This document shows positions 53,030-64,000 of a stretch of DNA of 64,000 nucleotides, piece after piece. How positions within the stretch are numbered: position 1 is the first letter of the stretch; each line of letters begins with the position of its first letter. The stretch is taken from contig NC_087068.1 in the NCBI RefSeq assembly GCF_963678635.1, positions 54,902,467-54,966,466 of the forward strand, in the 5' to 3' direction. The DNA is from Symsagittifera roscoffensis (taxonomy: Eukaryota > Xenacoelomorpha > Acoela > Convolutidae). The notes beneath the pieces were generated by a model. That model had not been told where the DNA came from, searched no databases, and worked only from the letters and a program-made list of their open reading frames with translations. Position numbers and translations under genes: made by a program.

Positions 53030-53519
53030 TTAGTGAGTCTTCTGCGGATTTTGTACCCCTCTCGTAAGTACTTGGTCGGCTAGTTTCCAGTCGTCTGTGG
53101 TCAAATCGCGGCTCTGAAAACTTTTGAGTATTTTATCCACCGATGTATGCCTCGTGAACTTTTTGCTGTTGTCGTTTATTTTTTTTCTTGGAGTAGACGT
53201 GCTCGGAACGTATGACTTCGCAGGGGATGACAGCGTACTCGTGTTTTGTGCATTGGATGGTCCCGAATCATTTGCTGCTGTGGCAGCTTTCTGTCGTCTT
53301 GCCTCTTGGCAGGTTTGCTTTTTCACTTAGTTTAGCTTCTTTGGACACCGAGCTCTTTGAGTTTTCCAATACTGGTCCCCCATTGTTAGGTTTAGCCCAT
53401 TTTACTGAAAGATAGAGGCCCCCGTTTACTTCTGTGTCCTTGGATGTGACATTTAAATGAATATCTTGGTATAGCGCTGCGGCATTAGCCATTTCTGATT
53501 TCTCTTGTTTTTCCGGCAT
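53030..53519 (-). pseudogene. C-terminal low-complexity part of pol (integrase tail), broken
   Basis: Two overlapping frames (53268-53519 and 53030-53326) rich in S, T, K and N, for example LYLSVKWAKPNNGGPVLE and RHTSVDKILKSFQSRDL. They follow the integrase in transcript order and are likely its C-terminal extension, separated by a frameshift near 53270-53320. Confidence 0.5.
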
Positions 53520-53936
53520 TTCATCTGAATCGCTATTTGCTTTCTGTTTTCCGCTTTCTGTTTTCTTGGATACAGTCTTAGGCTCATCTCCATGTGGGCT
53601 TCTTCTTGCGTTGCCTTTCTTCGATCTTTTCTCCTTCAGCTCACTGGTGTCAATTTTTGTTTAAGCGATGTCGCTTTTTCTATGGACTGCACCTGCAGCC
53701 GTTTTCATTGTGTGGGTAGTCTCTGATTGCACCTTGCCTTTTAGTGGGTTTGTTAGTGCTTTTCTACTCTTTCGATTTTCATCCTTTCTCAATAGGTTGG
53801 GTGATCTTGGCTCGTCCTCTTGAGGTTTGTATTCAATGAAACCAAACTCCCATGAATACAAGAGTTCCTTGCGCAAATCAGGATTGATTGTACTTGTTTC
53901 ATCGACGATTCACCTCAATTCGTTAGCAGAGGTGTC

Positions 53937-54700
53937 TCATCTAGTTGCGTTCCACCGAGCGTTTGCTTCGAAAAGCGTCTTTAACGCTTTTGCTCGGTCC
54001 CTATCTTTCGCAGTCTCCACTTCGGATTTAAACAGTGAGCTGACCTCTCGACTGCTTTGTTCTTTTCTGACAATCTTTACGTTGTCTCTTGACTGGCCAA
54101 TTTTTTTCTTGAGCTGAAAGGCAGTTAGTGCTGAACGCTCCAGATGTTCTTTATCTAAACGAGCAGAAATTTTAGGAAACGAATCCCCTAGGATTTTAAG
54201 CTCAGTTTTCGGAAGACGTCCGAAATGAGCTTCAAATGGCGAACATTGGATCGTCTTTTGTTTGCTCCACCTAAGATCCCGAATTATTGTGCTCAGAGCA
54301 AGTTTTATCGATGTGACATTTTCGTCCAATAACATAACTCCCAATCTTCGTTTGATAGTTTGTATTTTTCGTTCGGCCAGACCACACCCCCTGTGGTCCC
54401 CTACTGGACAGAATTGTGTTCTATGTTATGCTCGGTACGGAATTTTTTCATCGTTCTACCTTTAAAGCCCGAGAATTGATCAGTTCTTATTGATTCATGT
54501 TTTCCATGTGTGACAATATAAGTACGTAGAAATATCACTGATGATTTACCCCCAGTCGACTTTGTGACCTTTACCGATGGAAATTTCGAATATCTATCTA
54601 TAGCTATATGTAGGTAAGTTTTCATTCCCTTGTTATCTTCTAAAGGTCCCGCATAGTCCAATTGTAGTTCTTGCCCCGGCTGCGAAAGCAGCGGAAGCGG
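53937..54700 (-). pseudogene. Integrase core, broken
   Basis: MDYAGPLEDNKGMKTYLHIA and DRYSKFPSVKVTKSTGGKSS hold the first catalytic Asp region; SIRTDQFSGFKG the second Asp. After a frameshift near 54380 the frame goes on with LLDENVTSIKLALSTIIRDL and SPFEAHFGRLP, the 'H--TG-SPFE--FGR-P' motif. The catalytic Glu region falls at the frameshift and is not intact. Confidence 0.85.
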
Positions 54701-55731
54701 TTTTGATGCATTTTTTGGTATAATATATTTAGCATTCTTACCCTAGCGAGGGTAACTCCTACATTCTTCAGCCATATTCACAATATCCTTGTGCATATGT
54801 GGCCACCACACGTATCAAGATACATGCAGCATTGCTTCCTGTCCTGGGTGGCTGCGATGTATCCTCTTTAATACCAATCTACCGTCTACGACGGACACCT
54901 GGTGCCATAGTGATTTCGTGTAGGGCCCATTAGCTTGAAGCTGTGTCGATCTTTTCGCTCTATGACCCTTCTCAGCCTGTCCATCCTTGTATTTTCTGTG
55001 GTAAGTTCTGCTAGAAGTTTTCGATCAAATAGTTTCGAAAGATTGAGTAAGTAGTTGTCTTCAAGATGTTCTGCTTGCCTGAACTCGTCCTGCGATTTCC
55101 TTTCGGTATTTCTCCCCGCAACTAGGCTTTCTTATGGGCTTTCTGCGGTGTATCAGCTGTAAGGTCCACTTCAATGATTTCTGATTCTTTCGCATTTGAG
55201 ATGTGTCCTTGTGGGCTTGTCATTTCCGTTGACGCTTCCAATTCCAACATGTTCTCCGGTGTTACTTTGTCAGTTCTTTCTGATACCACTTAATCCCAGA
55301 AGGACATTAGCTTCATTGGTTCCGCCCGTGATGATGTTGAATTTCCCGTGTTCTTTTGTTTGTTAAGTGTGTCTACTTTCTGCCATTCGACTTGCGGTAT
55401 ATCTGAGTCCGAACTGTCCCAATCATTTCCTGTTGCTCCTGTCTGTACTGTTCTTGTTCTTCAATAGGTTGTCTCCGTTACTTGTTCTAGCATTTGATCT
55501 CGTCTCGCCTCGCGATTCATCAGTTTTACTGTCTTTTTCGGTTTTTCTTCCATCTGCTCTTTTGCGAATTTCCTCTCTTTTTCTGCGTTTTTTGGATTTT
55601 TTGTTTTTTTATCAACCGACTTTTTACAATGAGATATCCTGCTTAAATTTTTTTTTCCGCAATTTGAGAGACGTGGGTTTTGACCGTTTTCGTTCCGGTC
55701 GAGCCTTGTTCGTTTTTGAACAGAACGGTTG
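54701..55731 (-). pseudogene. Integrase zinc-binding domain and linker, broken
   Basis: No long frame, but short pieces on the minus strand read RIHRSHPGQEAMLHVS and YVWWPHMHKDIVNMAEEC, the 'H--H-G---M------WWP-M--DI-----C--C' zinc domain of Gypsy integrases. Stops separate them. The plus-strand frame at 55367-55747 is a shadow. Confidence 0.65.
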
Positions 55732-56163
55732 CTATAGCAACCATTGAATGACGTGTCCTGTGCTTTCCAGTTTGTGTCCTAATTCAGAATGTTCTAGAAT
55801 GTTTTCATTTTCAATGCGAGTAATGATTGTTGTATCAATTAGACGATTTTTTAAGCAGTCGAGTGCTTTATGAAATTGATCAATCGACGCTACAACTAAC
55901 TTTTCATCTAATTTTGACTCAGGCCACGATTCTCTAATCGGGTCTCTTGACAGGTAATCTACAATCCCCATATCGTTACCCGGTATATGGGCCACTTTAA
56001 ATTGGTAAGGTAGCAGACGGTCTACCCACCTAGTGAGTCTAGATTGATACGTTTTATTAGATTTATGTTCCCCTAATGCTGGTGTGAGGGCTTTGTGGTC
56101 TGTCGCTAGATTGAATTTTTTTCCTAAAAAGTAGTATTTAAACCGGTCAACTGACCATACCAC
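55732..56163 (-). pseudogene. RNase H domain
   Basis: A frame of 143 codons: VWSVDRFKYYFLGKKFNLAT, DHKALTPALG, then RLTRWVDRLLPYQFKVAHIP and GNDMGIVDYLSRDPI. These are the standard Gypsy RNase H strands ('ATDHKAL', 'RW---L--Y-F-V-HIPG--N--AD-LSR'). The start of the domain lies in another frame upstream. Confidence 0.88.
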
Positions 56164-56384
56164 TGCAAGCAGTTCGAGCTCATTTGTAGAATACTTCTTT
56201 TCTAGTGAAATAAGATAACGTGATGCGAGTGCAATCGGTACCCATTCCTCCTCGTCTGTCTGTTGTTCCAGTTTTGTCCCGAGGCCGCTGTGGCCTGCGT
56301 CGCATTTTACCAGAGTATTATTCAGGGGGTCATATTAATTTATTTGTGCAATCCGTGCCACCGCCTTTTTGATCTCTTCGAAAA

Positions 56385-56720
56385 CTAAGGAGTGCTTTTC
56401 CCCCACTCGAATTTTTTGACGGGCAATTTGACATTTTTCATTTTCTTTTTCTCGTTTTCTTCTCTAAGCAACGGTCTAAGCTGGTCGGTTAAACTCGCTG
56501 CGTTAGAAATAAATTTAAAGAGGTGGTTGATACTACCCATAATTGATCTTAATTTTTTGAGCGATTTCGGGTGTTGTACGTTGAGTATTGCTTTTGTTTT
56601 GGTAATTTCAGGTGTTATACCACTTGGTGTAAGTTTATGTCCTAACCAATTAACTTCTGTCAGAAAAAAATCGCATTTCGCTGATTTTAGCGCTAGATTT
56701 TTGTCATCCAATTTTCTCAA
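56385..56720 (-). pseudogene. Reverse transcriptase, thumb part
   Basis: 111 codons: LALKSAKCDFFLTEVNWLGH, KLTPSGITPEITKTKAI, LKKLRSIMGSINHLFKFI. This is the 'K--KC-F---V-FLGH-I---GI-P---K--AI' part that follows the catalytic box. Confidence 0.9.
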
Positions 56721-57220
56721 GACATTCAGCTTTTCGTGTACTATTCTTCCCCTTTAGAAACGATCAATATATGGTCCGGGAAGCAAAATGTGTTTTTAGT
56801 ATGTTTTAAGGTACAATCCATAGTCTTTTGAAGTTCTGCGGGCATGTTCGCTAGCCCGTAAAACCCTGTCAAGAACCTGTATGTTCCTGTCGCTTGTCCG
56901 CCGACTATGTTGAAATTACATTGCTTAGCTGTTTCAGCAGTTAATCGAATTTGGCTTTACGCGTACTTCAAGTCAAGTACCGTAAAATACAGTGTGCCGG
57001 TTGTTTTGGCAGTTACTATTTGACTCACTCCATCTAATAGCTCATCAGCATTTGGCATTTGATAATTATTTTTGAACAGTTGCCTATTTATCGGTTTTGC
57101 GTCTAATGCCAACTTGACAGAGTCGTCTTTTTTCACCGTTATTATTATTGGAGCAATAAAATATTCACTTGTGCATTTGTCTAGTTTTGTGATATGAATG
57201 ACCTTCTGACAATTTTTCAA
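56721..57220 (-). pseudogene. Reverse transcriptase, fingers and palm, broken
   Basis: 57220-56957 reads YFIAPIIITVKKDDSVKLAL, DAKPINRQLFKNNYQMP and FTVLDLKYA (palm motif A, 'F--LDL--AY'). It then shifts frame and continues GFYGLANMPAEL. The catalytic box at about 56775-56795 reads CFPDHI, so the second of the two essential aspartates is a histidine: the enzyme is dead as well as frameshifted. Confidence 0.85.
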
Positions 57221-57385
57221 GTTCTACTTGCACTTTTTCTCGAATATGAATAGGTATTCTCCTACCTTTTTCTTGTATCGGACATAGCGGGTCTTTTAAT
57301 TTGTAATAATTACGTGATTTTTCGATTCTCCCTGACGATCAATCAGAGACCGAAATTTTTCACAAAATTGTTGTTTCATACCTTC

Positions 57386-57916
57386 TTACTGCTCACACAG
57401 TAGCACTTCAAAACTGGATCTATTTGTAGGAGCTGATTTCTGAGATGTATGAATCCCTACTTTCCCATTTAAACTCAGACCCAGAATACATCTTGCTCGA
57501 CGTTCTGTGACCAGCAAGGATACGTCTTGAACTTCCCATCCCGCTGAACGGATATTTGCACGTACTGCTCCTACAATTTTAATTTGAGGTTTGTTGTAGT
57601 CTACAAACTGCGTTGTCAAAATCAATTTTTCAGCTGGGATGAATTTGATTTCAGATGATCCCTCCGATAATTGCTTTGCTGTTGCCCAATTCAGGAACGA
57701 TACTGGGCTTCCTGTATCTATCGTCATATTGATGATTTGGTTATTAACTCTGACCAGCGCTTTCAATGCTTTTATTTGATGCGATCTTGGGTGTCGTCGT
57801 ATATCAATTTTTCTGATATCTTGAAAAACGTTGGTTTCGTTTTCGTCGTCTATTCCTGATGTTATTTCTTCAAACCTTTTGTTGAGTGGTTTCCTCGACT
57901 TTGGTTCAACAACCAT
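57386..57916 (-). pseudogene. Retrotransposon aspartic protease
   Basis: A frame of 176 codons with VRVNNQIINMTIDTGSPVSF, the DTGS active site, WATAKQL, and later CILGLSLNGKVGI ('ILG-D-L' strand). The active site is intact, but the frame has lost contact with gag and RT. Confidence 0.85.
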
Positions 57917-57961
57917 AATCTAAAACTCATAGCAGGAATCAAAGCTGTGAATTAAATTACA

Positions 57962-58297
57962 TTATTCCTCTAAGCTAGAGGTCTCTTCCGCAATCTCGTT
58001 TACTTGATTCGAGCGGCACGTTTTTGCAAAATGGTTTTGTTTATTTTTGCTCTTGCAGGTAAACCCTATTGCTGGGCAATTTTTCAAGTGACATTCATCG
58101 AATGTTCTGCCGCATCGTGTGCATGGTTTCTGATCTGTTCGAGAATTTGCGTTTCTGTTGTCATTCCCTTTCTTTTTGGATTGATCCCTATTCGGTCTTT
58201 TGTAGTTTGTGTTTCTAATCCCAACTGTCATTATGGGTTCTTGTTTTATTTTAAATTGTGGCCCAGGAAAATGGCCCACGCTTGTGTTTCCAGTCAC
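57962..58297 (-). pseudogene. Gag nucleocapsid with zinc-knuckle motifs
   Basis: 111 codons rich in K, N and R, with CTRCGRTFDECHLKNC and GFTCKSKNKQNHFAKTCR. The latter is a CCHC knuckle whose second Cys is replaced (C--K----H----C). It ends in EEIAEETSSLEE. Confidence 0.75.
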
Positions 58298-58330
58298 TGA
58301 TTTTTGGAACTCTGCTTACTCTGCTGAAAT

Positions 58331-59014
58331 TTAATAGCTCGTTTGAGTACTTCGTCTGGCGTAAACGTTTCGAGCGGTAGGGTATCTTGTAGTGTTGTAT
58401 TTTTCAAACGCCGTAGCTGCCTGTGCAGTTAGTGCCGCGTGGAACGATTCTAGCGCCTCTCCAGTTTCTTGGGCTCTGGTGAATAGTCTATATCGCTCGT
58501 ACGTGATTCTTTTTGTTTTTTCAAATGATACTTTGACCAAATTCACCATTTCTCTAAACTCAAGTTTTGATTCTTCTGTGTGTGGATTTTTCTCCACGAA
58601 TTTCTTTTTCCCATCCGTGCGTAGAGCCAGAAATAGACGAGACGTAAGCCGTTTCTGAACCTCATTGTAGAACACATTGTGTCTGACTTTAGGTCCGCGT
58701 TCCCTTCTTTCTTGGTTTTCGAGTATTACCTTGTCTCTTGCTATTCTATCTGTCGCTTCCCGGTCCGCTACTGCCTGTGCATCTTCGTTTGTTCCCGGAG
58801 TTTCTGGGCGAGGAATTAGTTCATCAATAACTTCTTTAGGATCTTCTAGTAATATCTCAGGATTCACATTTTCTTTCACTGTCATCGCTAGCATAAATTG
58901 GTCCAACCAAATTTGAAAGTTCCATGTTGGATCCGAACTAATTGATGTCCAGAAAAATGGGATGCCCATATCCGTTCGGTTATCTTGTGCCATGAATCCT
59001 GCTGGCTGCGCCAT
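58331..59014 (-). pseudogene. Gag capsid region
   Basis: 227 codons from an ATG whose first base is the last base of the LTR, so the start sits on the primer-binding site; a second ATG is seven codons on. Capsid-like text: WNFQIWLDQFMLAMTVKENV, VRHNVFYNEVQKRLTSRLFL and FHAALTAQAATAF. A frameshift near 58400 replaces the C-terminus, and the nucleocapsid lies in another frame. Confidence 0.8.
58998..59013 (-). other. Primer-binding site
   Basis: TGGCGCAGCCAGCAGG follows the 5' LTR directly. TGG complements the CCA end of a tRNA; the particular tRNA was not identified. Confidence 0.6.
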
Positions 59015-59328
59015 GTGGTAAGGTAACTAATGCTGCACAGTCAGTTGAAAACAGGTTTAGTTCAAAGAGTTAATTTAGTCTTTGAAACTAAGTTTTTTTC
59101 TTTTCTTTTTTTAACGGTTCCTTGAACCAGCTCATGTTACCGTATCTTATGTACGTAGAGCTCAATAACAACTGAAAGAAGTCGGTTCGATGTTCAACAC
59201 CAAAATGACCTTGCGACTAAGTTAATAAGAATATAATTACAGATAACTAAATAAGTCCCAAGGTTAGTGTGCAGCGAGGTCAACAATCGTTACTGCACAT
59301 GCAGTATTGCAGTATGTGCTGTACCACG
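59014..59328 (-). repeat. 5' LTR (315 bp)
   Basis: TGTGGTAAGG to GTACCACG (plus-strand reading); a short GCAGTATT duplication near the end makes it longer than the other LTR. Confidence 0.93.
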
Positions 59329-59333
59329 CAGAA
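59329..59333. repeat. Target-site duplication CAGAA, right
   Basis: Matches 52186-52190. Confidence 0.9.
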
Positions 59334-61029
59334 AAATAAAATACTTAAGTTAATTAATTTTTTGACACATATTTTAGAAGCTGTATTTAGTTAAAAATTA
59401 AATTTCATTGTCAAAATGAGACGTTTTGTTAATCATCGTCCAGATTAACAATCATCGTCCAGATTTGCTGACCGGAAAAAAATTTAGCCAATAATTTGAT
59501 TTTATTCATACAATGATACCATCATGCTAAATCAAGTGTCATCCGTAGAATCGCAATCACTTTCAATTTAGGCTCAAAAATTCTTGAGTTCTTATACTAT
59601 CGGGTTTTAAAAAAAACGAAGTAAACTCTATTTATAAAGCGTGCTTCTCAAACTGGTTGACTTCAGATAAAATTTAGGAAATTAAACTTTAACAGAATTG
59701 TTATGGTTGATATTTTATACGGTCCCATTTTTGGTCCCAAATTTTACAGTGCCAAGCAGAAATAATACTGTCCCAAATTTCAAACTCCATAACCGATCGT
59801 TTTTTTAAGTTTTTTTTTCAATCAAAAACTGCGGAAAAGCTAGCGGGTCAATTAAGGACACAACTAAGTCAGAAGTAACTTCTTATGTAGCACAACAAAA
59901 ATCCAGAAGGTTATAATTTTCTGATATTTGTAAGTTTTCTTTTTCATAAAAAGGTTAAAAGTGTCATTTCTACTATAAAAAAAGACAATTTTGTCTTGGA
60001 AAACAGTTTTAAAATGTTTTGCCCGAAGTTTTAGAGAATTCATCAAGCCTTCGCTCTGTTGGGATACATGAAAGGCTTACATTGACATAGAGTTGTTTGC
60101 ATTTATCTGGTAATTCGGGTGCATTTTTTGATTTGCCATAAAACGTCAAAAAAGATGCGTTATGAAGTAAATTTTTGGGCCTAATTTTTACTATCTGAGT
60201 TTTACCATAAAATATTCTGCAAGAATTCTAAGTAAAATTTGCCATCATACATTTTGAGTAAATCATACCTGATTTAGAGTAACACGTTTTTATTTTCAAG
60301 TTTATTCATTTTGTCTGAATAATTTAAATCAGCACTGTACTTCTGTCGATGTTTCTGTGTAGCACTGACATCTTTAATTTCATCGATATTTATTGATAAA
60401 AATTTTAACCTCGTTCCTCGTTTGTTAATTATCGAGAACTGCAAAAAGTTGAACAGACTAAACTAATTAAAAATGATTTCTTTTCGTCAAGTTTTGCACG
60501 CAAAAGCTAATTTTTCAGTTGGAAGGTAAGTCTCAAGGTCACCTAAGTTTTGAAATTTGCTTGCTAGATTGGCTCAAAATTGGCAGATTGCTTTTTTCTA
60601 TTATGGTTTTTATTGCAGTTTCTAAATTCGAGCAGAAAACTCTACCAAATAAGAAGGTCAATTTAGAGTTTAGGCAGAACGCAAACAATTTTAAATAATT
60701 GACGTAAATATTAAAAACTGCTAGAAAAGTTGACCCTTCAGTAAAAAAAATTCTACATACCCCACTGGTTGTTTCTCCTGAACTCTTTTAAAGTCTAAAT
60801 CTGTCCTTAAACTTTAAAAAAAAATTGTCGGGTCTTTTTTATACAGCCCAAAATGATAAAACTGCTATTTCAGCTTCTACTTTTATCTGAAATCCAAATT
60901 TATTCTCGCTGAAAATAATTTCAACCAATCAGATTTTAGCAGCATCAGGCTCAAACTTTTAGAATAGCAAAGAAATCAGTTTTTGGGCCTTTGAACAGAA
61001 AAAACCGAATGTTTTGAACTTTTGTGCAG

Positions 61030-61210
61030 GTGACTTTAGCGGTTGAGAAGCTGTTGAATTACAGACAGCCCAAGATCAGGAAGAGGGAGGCGGCGGGCAT
61101 GATGGCACTGCAGCCGGGACAGAGGACGAGAGAGAGCAACTACACGAGTGACATCACGCCTGTCATTCTGGGGGCACACACAAACAACTACGAGATACTC
61201 AAACTGCTCT
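61030..61210 (+). CDS. TRPC-type cation channel, exon 3
   Basis: 181-bp exon, acceptor TTTGTGCAG, donor T/GTAAGT after 61210, phase 0 in, phase 1 out. VTLAVEKLLNYRQPKIRKRE then [20 protein letters not shown] matches the last ankyrin part of TRPC proteins ('[29 protein letters not shown]'). A 20-residue insert (AAGMMALQPGQRTRE) lies between. The gene continues past the window; no further exon was found to 64000. Confidence 0.93.
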
Positions 61211-64000
61211 GTAAGTTTAAGTTGAAGAAAAACAAGTCATACATATGAGATGAAAAAAATCAATTCATAAACATGAGATTTAAAAATATATATATTCCTT
61301 TTGATATGGACAAAAGCGTGTATAACAACCTGTTCATATCAACTATAGGATATTCAAACTCAGAGTAGCGTGCCGAGGTAGGGAAGGGGTGACGGCCCTC
61401 CTCCTCTCCCCCAAACCCCCCCCCCCAATTCTGGTGACACACTTTTTCCAAATGGTCCTTCTTTTGGTATCATTTAATGACACACAGTTTGGCTGCCCAG
61501 CCTCAAAAATTTTCAAAAGGTGCCTTCGGCGCCAATATATTTAAGATTGAGGGGAGATCGCGCGCCAAAGAAACCCATTTTTTTGGTCAATTTTCTTTTA
61601 AAAAATGCTCAGAACGTCATTTTAAGCGTATTTTTGACCGACCTATTAAATTGGTCGACCTGAATATTTTTTCGAAAATATGCCCCCCTCCCCCCAGAAA
61701 ATTTCTGCGCACGAATGCTCAAACTAATCTGTGAGCTGAATTGTTAATCAAATTTTCTGATTAAATTATAAACCAAAATAATCTTCTTCAAAATCAACTG
61801 CTACATAAACAACACTGTGCATTGCAGAAATAAAGCATAATAAAGAGCTTTTTTTTCAAAAAAAAATTTTCCATTTAGCCAGAAATAACGTCATGTTCGC
61901 CAAAACTTTTACCAGATACCTCGATTACTGTAAGTTTAACAAACAAGTCTTAAATTTGGGATCAAAATAAAGTTATCCCAATTCAGAGGCAGAAAAAAAT
62001 TAATTAAAAAATCTTCCTCATCGACAACTACAAAAAATTCAAATTAAACTTTTGGAAGAAAATTGCATGAAAATTAGTAGCGAATACAAACCTGCCTCCC
62101 CATCATTACGAGGCTAAATTGTGCACTGGATAGGCGCACAATATTGTGTCTGTATGTTCCTGAAATTCAGCGAAAATCTCTAAACTTGCTCGAAAATGTA
62201 AGTGGATTCCACTCACAAAGTTTCCCTGATTCCGCGTAAAAATAACTAGCATAAATTTTGTCCGCACATTAGTTTTGTTGCGAATTCCGCAACGAGGAAA
62301 TATTGATAGTGGTTTCGGATTCCGCAAATGTAAGTGAATTCCGCAAATTAATGCGGATTCTGCAAATTAATGCGGGGGTTCCGCTTAATACATTTTGGGG
62401 ATTCCGCTTACAATTTGCGGATTCTAATAAAAAATTGCGGATTCCACGACAGCTTAACTTCACAAAACACGTAAAAAATATTTGTTCATGGATTCCCTAA
62501 ACTGCTATTTGTTCATGGATTCTACATTTTAAGGATTTCGCTTACAATTTGCGGAATCCACTAATAGTTTGCGGATTTCACGACAGCTTAACTTTACAAA
62601 ACACATTACTACTATTTGCTCATGGATTTTACAAACTGCTTCGAGTTCCACAAATTTTGAAGCGGATTTCGCAAAATTGAACGTTTTTGAAGCAATTTTG
62701 AGCAAGACAAGGTCGTAATTATTTGTCCGTGGAATCCAAAACAGCAAATAAGATCAAAGAAAATTAGCAATTTTGCGGAATCCGCAAAAAGTCTTATTTT
62801 AGCCCGTTGCGGAGTCCGTTTACATTTTACAAAATACACAGTTTGGTCTGTTAATGATTCATTTTGCTGGAAATAAAGTGAGAAGGGTAGTTCAGATACT
62901 ACTCACGAACAACTATGATAAATTTGAACTATCCTGGAAGCTGAATCAAAATTCAAATTTTGTGAAAACTTCACAAATCTGCCAGTTTTCCCTAAAATTG
63001 AGGATCAAAATAGCAATTTGCTCACTGCTAACTATCAGATACCTAAAATAAACTGCAGAACATAGTATAAATGTAAATTCAAAACTAACTTACAAATCTG
63101 AAAATTTTTCTTTATTTAACAGAGTTTTATTCACATTTGTAAATTAATTTTACATTTACAATTTTTCCCACATATTCATAAATTCTACTGCTGCACCTAA
63201 TAATTGTTTCAATTCTGACGAGAAAAATTTAAATTTTGTTCGACAATTTGGACAAAAGCTACTACGAAATATTCATTTGAATCAGAGTTTTTCCTAAAAA
63301 GTTTTGTGCCTTATCCAGGTTTTTGTCAGCAATTTTTTTTATTCTAGACTAATTCTAGTCGGAAATGAAATCATCTTAAGATTTGAATCAATAACACGTG
63401 TTTTCGAGCCAACCGTTTTGAACGGTTAGCCACAAGAGCTGATTTTTCGCAACGGTTAAAGCAATCTAAGGCAAGTTTTTCACAATAGTTGGAGCAATGT
63501 AGGGCAAATATAAAGCAATATAAGGCATTTGTTAGTTTCAGACATTAGCTCAAACTTGCAAGTCATTTAGATTTGAGGGGAAATGATTGTTTGAATCTTG
63601 CAAAAGAAGTATTTTTGTTCTGACCATTTGAAAATGGAGTAGAACTTTGTATTCAGGTGGGTTTTAGTTTTCTTTAACATAATGCTCCTTACCAATACTA
63701 TGAGGCAGTGATAACCTGCAATGATGTTTTGTAATAAATATCACGTCAGGATTGAAAACTAGCTAAATTCTTTTATCAAATTTCAGCAAAATTTTGGAAT
63801 AAAATACCAACATCACAACCTTCCTCTTAAAAATTGTAGAAATTTTTGAGCATGGAACAACAAAAAATGAACTATACTTCGGTCCAATTTGGAAAAGTAG
63901 ATTTCTTGAAAATGATGTATTCGTTTTTTGGTGATTTTTGTTCCTATCATAGACTGAAATTGATAAACATACAATTCCATAAACTAAGCATAGAAAAAAT
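61211..64000 (+). other. Start of TRPC intron 3
   Basis: AT-rich with the ATTCCGC-rich repeat at 62108-62830, a C-rich tract near 61416-61428, and GCGCC words at 61519-61534 that resemble 48409-48415. No exon was supported. The frames at 61260-61451, 61477-61734 and 62269-62839 are chance or repeat-derived. Confidence 0.6.
62108..62830. repeat. ATTCCGC-rich dispersed repeat, copy 2
   Basis: Begins GTGCACTGGATAGGCGCACA like 17145. It then carries at least a dozen GCGGATTC/GATTCCGC words, many in the palindromic form GCGGAATCCGC, within tandem-like units of 20-30 bases, and the landmark CCAAAACAGCAAATA. It is longer than copy 1 because of unit expansion. Confidence 0.75.

Larger units (their letters stand above)
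52191..59328 (-). mobile_element. Ty3/Gypsy-type LTR retrotransposon, defective
   Basis: 7.1 kb with 306- and 315-bp LTRs, 5-bp target duplication, a primer-binding-type TGG next to the 5' LTR and a purine tract GGGGAG next to the 3' LTR. The order on the minus strand is gag, protease, RT, RNase H, integrase, which defines Ty3/Gypsy. The integrase text (DRYSKFPSVKVTKSTGGKSS) suggests a Mag-like clade, with low certainty. Frames are broken by many stops and frameshifts, and the LTRs differ at about 5 percent of sites by eye, so it is old and inactive. Confidence 0.95.
51897..61029 (+). other. TRPC intron 2 (9.1 kb) containing an LTR retrotransposon
   Basis: Phase-0 intron. The LTR element 52191-59328 occupies most of it, opposite to the gene. 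The remainder (59334-61029) is AT-rich without recognised genes; a 16-base unit AATCATCGTCCAGATT is doubled at about 59432-59467. Confidence 0.8.

Noticed and set aside
55367-58916. Several plus-strand hydrophobic frames (55367-55747, 56392-56757, 58004-58300, 58392-58916)
   Set aside because: They are antisense shadows of the minus-strand retrotransposon pol and gag frames.
1-64000. CRISPR arrays, rRNA genes, bacterial operons or riboswitches
   Set aside because: No regularly spaced identical repeats, rRNA signatures or prokaryotic gene organisation were seen; the content is eukaryotic.

Overview
The window is AT-rich invertebrate metazoan nuclear DNA. It has small GC-richer exons with GT..AG splice sites, long repeat-filled introns, and several classes of eukaryotic transposable element. 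No bacterial-style gene organisation was seen. The species cannot be named from the sequence.

Two host genes lie head to head. On the minus strand, a WD40-type gene resembling the HPS5/TECPR2 families runs from a probable first coding exon at 47759-47593 down to at least 10799, with a likely further exon at 220-106. Eight exons could be placed with mutually consistent splice phases. On the plus strand, a TRPC-type cation-channel gene starts at 51060; three exons encoding its N-terminal ankyrin region are visible (51060-51273, 51805-51896, 61030-61210) and the gene continues beyond the window. The 3.3 kb between the gene starts contains a broken hAT transposase tail. Three copies of GATCACGTGA lie just upstream of the TRPC start codon.

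The main object is a Polinton/Maverick (adintovirus-like) element of about 18.8 kb at 23596-42377. It sits in the 26.6 kb intron between WD40-gene exons 3 and 4. It has AGT-ended terminal inverted repeats of 195 and 251 bp and a full core set: protein-primed-type DNA polymerase B, packaging ATPase, retrovirus-type integrase, penton-like minor capsid protein, basic core protein, double-jelly-roll-type major capsid protein and adenain-type protease. Most reading frames are intact. Leftward genes (polymerase and an unknown nuclear-type protein) occupy the left half. A dense, overlapping rightward cluster fills 31972-41225, with replication-type and unknown genes first, then ATPase, integrase and virion genes. 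Unusual details are a probable 602-bp intron with a minisatellite inside the polymerase gene, E2F-like sites upstream of the polymerase, a possible HUH-endonuclease-like protein, a PC4-like protein, a tandem pair of related small proteins, and an identical 168-bp direct repeat on both sides of the element in place of a short target-site duplication.

Other mobile DNA includes a decayed non-LTR retrotransposon (about 20061-23150, plus). A Ty3/Gypsy-type LTR retrotransposon (52191-59328, minus) in TRPC intron 2 has 306/315-bp LTRs, a CAGAA target duplication, many frameshifts and a damaged RT active site. There is also a 2.27-kb tandem duplication at 5782-10312 and a dispersed repeat family rich in ATTCCGC (17131-17620 and 62108-62830).
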